Part shown: positions 1 to 11,845 of the stretch, piece after piece | Layout of the letters: every line of letters starts with the position of its first letter | Numbering within the stretch: position 1 is the stretch's first letter | Assembly: GCA_964007475.1 (NCBI GenBank) | Contig: OZ023273.1 | Span: forward strand, 6,424,176 to 6,488,175 | Direction: 5' to 3' | DNA length: 64,000 nucleotides | From: Hybos culiciformis | Taxonomy: Eukaryota > Arthropoda > Insecta > Diptera > Hybotidae | Position numbers and translations under genes: made by a program | Notes under the pieces: model-generated | The model's database searches: none | What the model was told of the DNA's origin: nothing | What the model saw: only the letters and a program-made list of their open reading frames with translations

Positions 1-572
1 TTCTGCAGACTGAAATAAAGTATTAAACAAAATAAAATTTTCTATCTTCTTAGGTATATTTATGTTTGCTCGTGTTTTAAATATGATATCTACTTCTATT
101 TACCAAGACCATATTTTGTTATCATAATTGTAAATCAAAAATAATTGTAATAAAAATAGTTTGCTTAGTACTTATGTGCAAACATCATTTGAAAAAAGTT
201 AAGCCTCATTTGTTCGAAAATTAAATAAAATTTTGATATAAAAATCAATCTGAATTCGTTTGAACTATTTAGTATTTAGAAAGGCAGGCAGGCATATATT
301 CACTATTACACGGTTAGCGATTTTATATAAAAATAGATAACAAAACGTGTGCTTCAAAAAACAGATTAGATACTCATTCATAAGTCATCTTAAATCTACA
401 GTAATACTGAGTTTGATTTGAAAAAATCCAATAAAATCTTTATGAACGCTTTATATAAACTGAGATCAAAAAAGCCTGATATAGCAATCATAAAACAGAA
501 GTCAACATTTAAAATAATATCTAAAGTCAGTTTTCTTAATTAAACACATTAATTTTTTTTTTAATTTATTTT
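1..572. other. AT-rich non-coding DNA downstream of SLC5 gene A
   Basis: I see no exon, RNA gene or clear repeat here. It lies 3' of the last exon of gene A. Several A/T-rich polyadenylation-like hexamers occur, but at this base composition none can be chosen with confidence. Confidence 0.6.
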
Positions 573-3500
573 TTATTTCATTAAACATTTCATTTCTGCT
601 ATATGTTCTGGTTTCTTATTTTTTACATAATATTTTCTCAAAAATGGTGCTATCAGTCTTATATTAACATTTTCTGGTTTAATTATACCAAAAATTAAAC
701 TAGCTAAATTTGCAAATACAACAGAAATTAAAAGACCCAATGTTGAGAACCATAAAAATGTTACATGATAAGTTGTTGATGCTTGAGTGCTGAAAAATAA
801 ATTTAATTTAAATTTCTCTTTAAATCCTATTTAATGTTAATTACTTAGGAGGTATGAAAATTGAAGAGTTATCAAAACTATATTCACAGCCATTAATTGA
901 TGTTGGCTTTTCAGGATAAATAAGTTGCCCATTTTGAATCGCGAATTGTCGATACACACAAATACATGCCATTGTTAGAAGTGCAACAGTTCCTCCAGTT
1001 AATGCGCTCTGAAAAATATAATCGTGATATAAATATAGAAACAGGAATAATTACTTGTTATAATAGTTGATATGTCAAGAGCCCGACAGCATAAGCACAA
1101 TATCCGAAAAAGCTTCTTTTTTATGTGTAAGAAGGTTGATAGAAAATCTTTGATCAATATTTAATATATCTAGACTAGAAATTTCTTTCCGAAATGACTT
1201 ACTTTTCCATTTATCCAAGGAAGGAAAACTCCCATTACAAACAAACTTAGCATTGGCCCAGCAGTAACAGAATTTAATGTTTGAGCTAACTGTAATATCA
1301 TGCCGAGATGTTGAATTAAAAAAACCATTCCGAATATTAAAAACCCAAATATTACGACAGTTGTTCGCATTATGAAACCAATTTTTCGTTCACTCAAATT
1401 CTTTCCACCAAATTGCTTTACAAAATCTTCTAAAATTACTGCTGATAATGAATTTAATCCAGAAGAAAGTGAACTTAAAGCAGCACTGAAAATACCAGCA
1501 ACAAAAAATCCAGGTAGTCCAGGAATATCACCCAACATGTCCATAAATAAAAGTGGCAATAGCTGATCTCTAACTTTCGCCAACTATAATTAAATCAACG
1601 AAATATTAAAACGAAACTTAAATAATTAACTTCATTTGCCTTGGTGGTTAAAGGATCGCAATCATGATAGTATGCGTAAATTATTAGACCATTAAAAATA
1701 CATCCTCCAATTAAAAAAATAGCACCAATAACGAATATCGTTAAAACCTTTCGCGCAGCTCTAATGTTCTTGACTGCAAGATATCTTTGCATCATCATCT
1801 GGCCACAACAAGTAAGATCCATCCATGATATACTGCCACCAATAAAGACAGCCAATACAGAAATTCTAACAGTTGGATCCAGAGTCATACTGAAAAAAAA
1901 GTCGAGAAAAAAATCAGAGGGAAGATAAATATTTAATGTGATAATATTAACTTTAGTCAGTTTTATCCTAATTAAAAGATGTTGGTAACTAATAAATATC
2001 AGAGGTTGTTTATTAAATGTTTCAATTTAAATAAAAGAAAAACAATTAATTCCTTACTCTGGTAATTCTATTCTACTGGTTTCATAATTTCTTCGAAATA
2101 ATTCTCCAAAACCTCCAACTTCAATTGTACCCTTAATAGCAATTAAGAGAATAGTTCCAACCATTATTCCACTTTGCAAGACATCTGTCCAAATAACAGC
2201 TTTTAAGCCACCCTAAAAAAAATTTATTCTGTTTACTTATATGTATGTACCTTGTTCTGATTGAAGCAGATAAATATGTATGGGCCTAAATATTTTTCGA
2301 TCTAGTTTATATAATACAGTTTTTCTATATTTTACAAAAGGTAGAACGATTTTTTATTTTTTTTTAAATATTTTTTAATCATTATTGAAAGTTTAACTTA
2401 TTAGCATTGTCTGCTCCTGAATATGTTTATTTGTATCAAAAATAGCTTTATTTTTAATTTATATACTTAAAGTTAACTTAAACAATCTTTTTATCAACTA
2501 AATAACTTTCTTTCTTTTCCTATTCTATTTGAACCATATATTCAGAAGATCATCATATAACTATTTAACTAATAAATAAATAACTATCTTAAATATCTTT
2601 ATATTTCCCAAAGAACGTCTTGAATTTTAATGCTTAATTATTAACTACTTACCACGCAAGTATAGAAAATACAAATGGAACTAATAATGGGTGTCACCAC
2701 ATGAACATTAATGCCACTTACTAAAATCCAAAAAATATACATGCAAAAAGTTTATAATATGTTAAATAATAATGATAATTAAGTTTTGCTAGACTTTTAG
2801 ATTATTAATCATTTTTATTAAAAATTCGTTCAAAATAAGCCCTGTATCTTTTAGAATAATAAATTTATGTTTGTATAATTTCCTATTTTATTTTACAGTA
2901 AGCGCATAGGAAAAAATATCTTTCAATTAATTATTTCAAAAATATTATGTGGATATTAACTAAAAATCAGAATGCGAGAAATTGAATTTCTTTAAATTTG
3001 GCCAAATTTTATAATTTATAGGCGAATGTTGTGTGAAATTTTCGTACAATCATTAATTTTATTTTATATGAATATTTTTTTTGTGTAACAATTAAAATGC
3101 GATAAATATTTTTTCTATGTATTGCATAATTGTGTACATTAAAATATACAATTAGTGTATGGAATAAATATTTTAAAACAAACATTTCTGTGTTGCATGT
3201 TATATAAAATGCGTATTTTTAGAAAACAACAATTGCTATTTCACAAGTTTTGGAAGTTTGATTTTAGTTGTTATATTTTATTGAACGCTAATTTCTACAA
3301 TTTGCCGAAATTGGTACTCAGAAGCAGCTTTAATTTACCATCGCTGTCGCGAAGCACTTACCTTGATTGAAAACTAATCCTGGTACATAAATGACAAGTG
3401 GCAACCATAAGGACTGAAATGATAGCTCTTTTTTAATATTCGAGATTATTTATAATTTAAGAATTGTTATTTTGAACATTTTTATTCTAATTTTACAATA

Positions 3501-4250
3501 TTCTACTTACTAGTCCTATAATGTTAATGACTGAACCAAGTGTTCGAATTCTTTTGTCAAAACGCATTTCAAGATACTGTAAAAAAATGATATTTACTTG
3601 AAATTCATAAATGTTAATTCTTTATTTTGAATGGCATAAACATACTTCAAATATAGATGTTAATCTTAAATCACAATAAATTGGCAAAAATGCTATCCAA
3701 GCTAATATAGCTGAAACTATTATCATTAAAAGTTGAAATATCAGTTTAATTCCATAAACATAAGACTCTGTGGCATGTCCAAGAAATGATAAGCCCGATA
3801 TACAGCTAAAAAATTGTTTAGATTATACTGAATGGAATTGTTTTTATAAATATATATTTATAGTATGAAAAAATTTGTAAAATTGAAACAAAAACTTATT
3901 TTAGAAAATTTTTAATAAACTTGTTGAAATTCTTATAATGGTATTTATAAAAAATTTATAAAAGCTGAATATTAATAACTATAATGTTGTAAGCCTTACC
4001 TAGCTATTAATGACAGCGAAACGGGAAGAACTTTCATAGTACGTCCTCCCATCAAATAATCCTCTGCTGCTGTTTCACAATTTTTCTCGCTATTAATTTC
4101 TTTCTTTTTAAAAAATCCAAAATATGCACCAATCCCACTAGATGCCAGTAATATAGAAAAGAAAAATACAAAATCAAGAAAACCAAAATTTTGCAAATTC
4201 GATCTTAATTCGTCAACAGTGAGAATTTTTTTTCCGTCAATGTTTTCCAT
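573..4250 (-). CDS. SLC5-family sodium/solute symporter (SMCT-like), gene A, 10 exons, 587 aa
   Basis: Exons, 5' to 3': 4250-4000, 3805-3646, 3576-3511, 3413-3362, 2720-2653, 2212-2058, 1889-1640, 1583-1203, 1008-845, 789-573. They join in phase to 588 codons including the stop. The product should be a ~13-TM plasma-membrane protein of the sodium:solute symporter fold; SMCT relatives carry monocarboxylates with Na+, but this substrate is inferred. Visible motifs: DYLMGGRTM then PVSLSL (end of exon 1), SGLSFLG in the broken helix, GGLKAVIWTDV (exon 6), CDPLTT (end of exon 7), and ALSSLSSGLNS in exon 8, whose serines near residues 371-372 match the SLC5 Na2 site. All splice sites are GT-AG except the exon 7 donor, which reads AAG|GC; a GT donor three codons later (exon end 1631) also keeps frame. 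Length and motif order fit a functional member. It is the most downstream copy in the array. Confidence 0.9.
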
Positions 4251-7200
4251 AATTTCTATATGCTATCCAAACTAAAACTGTTTTGTTAATCAAGATATTA
4301 TTTTTTGACTGGAATTTAGATTTAATTAAAGTATTTGATAAGAGAAGTTAAAAATTGAAATTATAAATATATGTATAGATATATTTTTAATATAGATAAG
4401 TAAGAAAACTTTATCAAACTCATAAATTTTTAATACCACTAATCACTTCACTTTATTATTATTACACGGAAATTTAAATAAAAATCAGAACAATGAATAT
4501 AATCCGCTGTCACAGTGATACTTATTTACTAAAAGAATTAAATTAAATTAAAAAAAATCTTTGTTTATAATTTTTTGATGTAAAGCTGCATTTTATTAAG
4601 ATCAGAGAAAAAATGCACTGTAAAAAATGGAGAATTTTTAATAAAATTTACTTGTTGTTTAAGAGGGCTTTAGGGTTTTATCGAGTCTTCTTGAACCTGT
4701 TCGCCCACTGTACTACTAAATATATTTTAGTTTAATATTTATTAGCTCAGAAAAAACATTATAACTCATATATTGACGCGAAACAAAATTTATGCTCAAT
4801 AAAATAAGAAATTTTTAACTCTGAAGATGAATTTTATCTTTTAAACATTATCTTAATTCTATATGCATAATGTATATAATTTAAAAAAATGTGCTCTGAT
4901 AAGAGATAATAAAATGCGAGTTGTTTTAGAATAATAAACATTCCCTTACCCAATAAAAGTAAATATATGAAACATAATTGGAGAAACATATTGATATGTA
5001 AAATGTATAAACATATAAAATACAAGAATGTACAATTATCATATAAAATACAAGAATGTACAATTATCTTTACTTTTAAATCATTATTCAAAAAAACAAA
5101 AAGTAGAATGCCCTGTGTTATGATTCTCAATGCTGATTAATGTATTTCATGCAAATATTAACTTTAAACATTTTTTTTTCTGGGGAATAATTAAAGAATT
5201 AAATAGAAATAAAAATTGAAATAGAATTACAGAAACTACACTATTTCAATTGAAACAAGCAATTAATTAGGAAACTCTTACAACTTGTTATTTTGTTAAT
5301 TTTATTAATTTTTTATAAGACTGAACTAACAATATTCTCTCCTTTTTCTAACACAAATTTGTACATAATGCAGAAATAGAAGTTCAAAGTCTTAATATGT
5401 ACTTACAAAATTTATTTAACAAATCATTATTAATTCTCTTCTGATTCTTTGCAATTATATTATTTCTGTTTAAGCTATGGTAGAGATTTATTTATTTATT
5501 TATTTTTTTTTTTTTTCGTATACCTTAAGAGCCCTCCATGTGAAATTCTGTTTGCTATTTCTGTTTTCTATTTTTTCTTTTTTTTTTTGTTTTATTTTAC
5601 AGAAAATAAACGGCCGTGAAAAATGCGACAAAAATTGTATGAAAAACACCTCTACCCGAAAATCACAAAACTATATTTGAATTTTATTTCTGTGCAGAAA
5701 CTGTAATTTATCAAAAATAAAAAAATTCTTAAAAATAAATCAAATTAATTAAAAATTGTTTAGGAAATTAAAGAAATTCAAAATTTCACGTCACCAGCCC
5801 TGGAGAGTGGTATTTTAGCTTTATTTCTGCGTTTGAGATTTTTTATTATCTTTTTCCTTTACTTCAGAATCCAAACAAATATGTTCAAGTTTTTTAAAGG
5901 CTCATTTGGGCCGAAAAACTCAAAATATAAAAAATCCGCCTCACCTACCCTGGAGCCAGTTATATACTCTCTAACATATCAAAAAATCACTTCAGTCTAG
6001 ATTGTAGTAACCCTACAATCAAAGCCAAACTAAGACCAATTTTTTGCAATTTTTCACATTGAGGGCTCTTAATACAATCATTTTTTAATTTAGTTTCCTT
6101 TCAGTAAAAATCAAAACAAATTTCACACAAATTTCGTTTGATTTCCAATTTTACCCCAATACTAATAATAATGAGGAATTTGTAAACAATGATTATGATT
6201 ATGATCCCAACTCAAGGCCAACAATAAAGTATAAGATATTTATTTGTTAATTTTCCGTTTTGTTTTGTGTTTTGATTTTAAAAATGTACAGTACAGCATA
6301 ATACGGTACACATTATCAAATTTTAAGGGATAGATAGGCCTAGCAATCAACTCTGTTTAACTAATGATTAACACATTAATGGTTTGTTTTACGAAGAGAT
6401 ACGTGCATTAGTTGTTTGCAGTTATTGCTGGCGGACGACGTTCATTCCCTTGCATCTGTGTATCGTTTTAAGTACATATAGTACACTCATTTTTTTAAAG
6501 AAATAAATGGATTGTTACTCAGATTCATATCTTAATCTTTAAAATTATTATAAGTGTCTCAACAAAATTTGAGGTACCTTTGAGACATTAGTCTCGGCTG
6601 TTATCAAAAGATTAGCCATTTAACTAATGAACTTCAATATTGTCTAACAACAAAGAACAGAAAATTTATTTCTGTGTACTATATATAATAATAGGTCAAT
6701 ATTAAAGTCGAAATATATAGAATTAATAAGTTGTTATCACGTTGTTATTATCGCATTTCTACCCACCACAAATGTTGATGTTGAAAAATAAATTATTTGT
6801 AATTCTAACTAAATTTATTGAGCGAGCATAGCTGCAGGATATAACTTTTCTTTCTTAAATTAAAAAAAAAAAAAACAAATCTGAGGGGCTTACAAATTGT
6901 CTACATTTTATTCATTTTATTACGTTTCATTAATAAAAAAATAAAGACGTACTAACTTCTTGTAAAAAAAAGTATATATAATAACCTACAAATATTTATT
7001 TAATGGATAATGGGTATGTGGGTTATTATATTAGAAGACGTTTGTCATAAATTGATAATATGAATTGACAAAAGAAAAATAAAGAAAAAATTGAAATAAA
7101 AATAATAATGATTTTGATAATTTTTGACCTTTATTATATAGCTCAATTCTCTGAATATTTTTGGGGTAATTGTACCTATTTTATTTGTAAACAAAAAAAT

Positions 7201-7949
7201 TAGTTATCAATTTTTGTTGGAAAAAAACGTCTAGTCCGATTGCTTTTTAAAATAATATCAAAAGTCTTATCTCAAATTATGATGTCACGTTTAGGTAATT
7301 GCAAAATAAAAGTAAAATCTCTAAAGACTATAATTTCTATGAAAATGCTTATTTCGTATTTGTTAATCATTGTTATATAGGTATAAATATTATTTACAAT
7401 TCGGGGACTGCAAACTGTATTAATATTTTTTGAATAAAGATCAGATCATTTTTAGCTTAAACTTTTATAAATTTTTTTGAATTTTTGTAATTTATATTAA
7501 GTGGGTGTAGATATTTTAAATTAAAATTTTTTTGTATTAAATTGGTTTTTGTTGTGTACAATCTAAGGATGTTATTAAAACTTATACAACTTTTACAACT
7601 TTTTAGTAGTATTGCGCACGGTTTGGATTTTGAAGAAATTTAAGATCAACATGTTAATCGTATACATCGAAACATCAAAAAAAAAAAAAAAAAAAATTTT
7701 TATTGCATGTCTAAGTCGATTTTATCAAATAATAATGTAGTTTTAATTAATTTAATGATTTCTCAATTAGATCCTGAACATAACGTTCGTGAAATTTTTA
7801 ACCTAATTTTAAACAAATTTCGTTCCATTCATATATTTATTAAAAATTTAATCTTTAATCAAATAAATAAATTTTAAGTTCAACAAACTACTATAAATTT
7901 TACTTATTTTAAAAAATGCGTATGTACATAATATATTCAAAATAATATT
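4251..7949. other. Intergenic DNA between SLC5 genes A and B
   Basis: Upstream of gene A's start codon; its promoter should lie here, but no TATA or initiator stands out. It contains a TTAA-flanked MITE-like element (separate entry), a ~29-bp direct duplication around 4998-5064, and a pure A tract near 7678. I see no exon equivalent to the first or second exon of the SLC5 genes. Confidence 0.6.
5525..6072. mobile_element. Non-autonomous TIR element (MITE) flanked by TTAA
   Basis: The left end reads TTAA then GAGCCCTCCATGTGAAA; the right end is the inverse, TTTCACATTGAGGGCTC then TTAA. This gives ~17-bp terminal inverted repeats with one mismatch and a TTAA duplication at 5525-5528 and 6069-6072. 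TTAA targets are typical of piggyBac and Kolobok transposons; the element is too short (~540 bp) and has no credible transposase. A short related motif (accagccctggag / acctaccctggag) occurs twice inside, near 5790 and 5943. Confidence 0.7.
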
Positions 7950-10503
7950 TCACTTTTTTTCAATATCTTCAGAAATTATTTTCATTTCAGTTTTCAGCTG
8001 ATTTACACTCCTATAATTGGTTCTTTTGATAAACCTTCTGAAAAGTGGCGCTATCAAAGTTTCATCCATCTTTTCTGTATCTGTTCGCCCAAAAAATATT
8101 AAAGCACAATGACTGATTGCAACGGCAACTATTAAACCAAATGGAACATACCACAAAAAGGACATATGATATATTTGTTTTGGAATAAGCCTAAAAAATA
8201 AATAAAATTAAATATTGAAACAAATACAGATTTTTTTATTGAATAGTATTTATACGTTATAGAAAATAATCCAATATCTTTTTAATTTCCGGTTACTATG
8301 CTCCCACGAAATACATGGAAATTTAAATTTGAAAAATCAATTTCACACTTTACTATTATTATTCAACGGATAGATAAATTTAGAAACTCACATTGCAGTA
8401 ATTAAATAACTTGAATAAATACTATACGTCTATACATCATACTACATATAGAAGTTTTTTTTTTTAATTTTGAATATGTAATTATACTTCTGTTTTCCAA
8501 ATAAATTTTTTTTGTATAACTATTTACTTACTCAAATGATACCGAGTCTGTAATAGTTTCATTCGCGAATATGTAAGTACATCCTTCAGTTGTCACTGGT
8601 TTTTGTGGATAATTTAATTCTCCAGCAGCAATAGCTAATTGGCCTTTTATACAAATCCAAATCATTAATATTGATGACGCAAGCCCACCAACAAGAGCAC
8701 TTCTAGCATTAATCCAAGGACAGCACACGCCCATTATAAATATACCAAATAATGGACCATTTAATGCTGAGCTCAATGTCATTGATAACTGCAAAACCAT
8801 ACCTAGTTTTTCAACCACAAAAACCAAACTAACACAGATAATTCCAAATACAACAACAATTGTTCTCATTATTATAGCTGTCTCTTTTTCTGTAAGACTT
8901 CTTCTGGCATATGGTTTAATAAAATCTTCCAAGAAAATCGCAGACATTGAATTAAGTCCAGTGGATAAAGAGCTAAGGGCTGCACTAAAAACACCAGCAA
9001 CAAACATGCCTGGCATTCCAGGATATTGGCCTAAAATATCCATTACCAGTAATGGAACTAATTGATCTTTTGCTTTGGCCAACTGAAAAATGAACAATAT
9101 ATATATATATATATATATAATATGTTCAATAATAAATATTCAAAAATTTAAAATACCTTAGTACTGAGTGGATCACAGGTATGATAAGTCGCAAATATTA
9201 ATAGACCATTATAGACACAAAATATATAAATTAATATGACTCCAATAACAAAATACAATAAGCATTTTCTTGCAGCCTTTAAAGAAGGTACAGCTAAAAA
9301 TCTTTGCATCATAACTTGATTACAACATGTACATTGTACCCAATAAAGAGTACCTCCGAGAAGTACTGACCAAATGGAAAGTCGTACTGTGGGGTCCCAT
9401 GTGAACCTAAATGATTTTCATTTTATTTTTTTTGTTACATAAAAATAGTTAAAGTCTAAAAAAAGATATAACGTCATGATAACAAATATAGCATTTCACG
9501 AACATAGTCTACTTGAAAAAATCTCAATTTAAGTTCTTTCATAATTTCATGGGAGAAGTGAAAACTATTCTTATAACAAAAATAAAATAATTTGTAGTTT
9601 ACTTACTCTGGAGCTTCAAATCGACCAGTGTCCGCGTTCCGTCTAATTACTTCTGATATACCGCCCACGTCTAATGTTCCTTTGATCATCACAGTAATGA
9701 TTGAACCGCACATGATAAAACTTTGAATAACATCTGTCCATATAACAGCCTTTAGTCCTCCCTGTAAGAAGCCAAAACTTAAAAACATGCTCAAATTTAT
9801 GCATTTCAGTATTATGCGTTATGGAAAATTTTTTAATTAATATAAACCAAGGTTTATGAAGAAGTAGGAAAAATAGGAATTTTTGAAGGTTAGAAAATTT
9901 CAAACGACTGAAAACTATTTGAATTATCCATAACTATTTGAATTATTTCAATCATAAAACAAAAAAAACTTACCACACATGTATAAAAAATGCAAACTAA
10001 ACATACAACTGGCGTTATAATATGAATATTAACGCCCGTCACTGAAATTAAAAAAAAAATTAACATTTATTTAAAATTGAATATGAATATTATTGGGGTA
10101 TTTATTAGAGAATACCTTGATTAAAAGCCAATGCAGGAACATATATTACAATCGGCAACCAAAGTGTCTGAAAATATTAATACAAAATGTTTATTTTTTT
10201 GCTAACACCATTAAAAAATAATATACTATACTGAAAAACATCACTACCAAATTTTTGGACAAAAAAGGAAAAGGATGAAAAAAAAAAGTGGAAAATAATT
10301 TACATCGGACTGTCCCAGCTTTTAAAAAATAATATAATATCGAATCTCAAATATTTTCCGCAGGGTAAAAAAAAATCAAAATGATTCTAATAACTCATTT
10401 TGAATGTAATCAAAATATTAGTGATTTAATTGCTTACCGTTGCTAATGAAAATACAGTTGAACCAAATAATCGAATAGAAGAATCAAACCGGTGTTCAAA
10501 ATA
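7950..10503 (-). CDS. SLC5-family symporter module, gene B: exons 3-10 only, 460 aa without 5' exons
   Basis: Exons, 5' to 3': 10503-10438, 10167-10116, 10041-9974, 9761-9607, 9406-9157, 9082-8532, 8190-7950. All are GT-AG, in phase and stop-free, encoding 460 residues from the YFEHRFD segment to the C-terminus. Motifs: GGLKAVIWTDVIQS, CDPLSTK, and [11 protein letters not shown] with both Na2-site serines. The exon at 9082-8532 fuses two exons that remain separate in genes A and D. I find no counterpart of exons 1-2 (N-terminus, GGR motif, broken helix) in the 1.3 kb upstream, before the end of gene C. The first exon starts in phase 0 with an acceptor, so it cannot be an initiating exon. It would join exon 2 of gene C in frame, giving 694 aa. 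The alternatives are a 5'-truncated duplicate, or shared 5' exons with alternative 3' modules. The intact frame favours recent or present function. Confidence 0.85.
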
Positions 10504-11845
10504 CTATAAGTAGAGAAACACATTTTTTTTATTTGTATCATCTATATAAAATATTATAATTATGAAAGTTTACCTTAAGTTTAAATCTTTTTTGTCGAAA
10601 TTAATTCTATACGAATATGAAATCGTTATTTAATTATAATCTCAATTCAAATGTATTTTATGATAATATTCTGCAATGATTCTAAAACTTCAAAACATAC
10701 AGCAATAATTATTATTTATATTTTTGTTATGAATTATGGTCAAATTTTGTTCCGATGAATAAAGTAATACATTTGTTAGTAAAATTATTCAATTCACATT
10801 CAAGAGGATGATTTTTTTTTATAATAATGTAATGGAATGTACAATTTATTTGATTAATTAAACTTGCATATTAACTACTTTTGTCAATATATATTAAATA
10901 GTGTGTCATAATTTAAACTTTAATGTAGTAAAGTTTTTTTTACAGATTTGATAGTATATTTACACAATTATTACAAGTATTTCGAATTAGAATAACTTAG
11001 TTTTACGATACCTCAGTCACATACAGAGGTTAAACATATTTTATAGAGTCCCTTCAATCCCTCTACTCGGCATGTATCCACCCAATACACAAATTTTCAT
11101 CGAAATCCAGACCCTATCTCGAAGTCTTGAGCTCTAAGCATATTCTAAGTTCTAATCGATATCTATTTATCCACATACTTATTTTAATCAGAATTGATTT
11201 AAAATTTCATAAAATTTATAATTTTTAAAAATTTTATATGAAAATTATTTAGATCTTTAACTAGTTGAGAGCCTGCAGTTTCGAAAACTGAAAAGGTATC
11301 ATCTTAATTTTTAGTCGAGGTGAAACTAAACGATATTAAGCATGTTTTAGCATGAAATCGCTTGACTGGTTCAAAAGTTATAAGTATTTTAGTCGCGGAC
11401 GCGCATTTAATAAAAACATATGGTCCGTTTTTAAGTTTTGCTATTTATATTTCTTATAATGTTCATATTAATTTTATATTCTAGGAATAGGAACTAAGTA
11501 ACTAAAGTAAATTTAAAATTTAGATTTATAATAATTACATAGGTAGATTAGAATTATTCTAACTAAATGGGCTCTTTTGGAGCCACAAAATACAATGACG
11601 TACATAACGTAAATGTTATATATGTATAGTATGTATATATATCGCATTAAATACATATGCATAAGGTAATAATATACATAAGGTAATAAGAAATTCACGA
11701 ATAAATCTATGTGTTTCGCATATTTGACCTTTGACTTATTAACTAGTGGTAATAATTTATATTTATTAAAAGCTTTTTATGCTTAAAACTAAATTAAATT
11801 TGTTTGAATGCTTAAATTAAAAATTTTATAATTCAGATGTTTAAA
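10504..11845. other. Spacer between SLC5 modules B and C
   Basis: I searched both strands by eye for the missing first exons of gene B (GGR motif, SGxSxLG motif) and saw none. A polyadenylation hexamer AATAAA on the minus strand at 11767-11762, about 80 bases after gene C's stop codon, is a reasonable poly(A) signal candidate for gene C, though weak at this base composition. Confidence 0.55.

Noticed and set aside
5477..5680. 67-codon ORF at the left end of the TTAA element
   Set aside because: Rich in Phe and Tyr from T-runs and overlapping the transposon terminus; no sign of coding.
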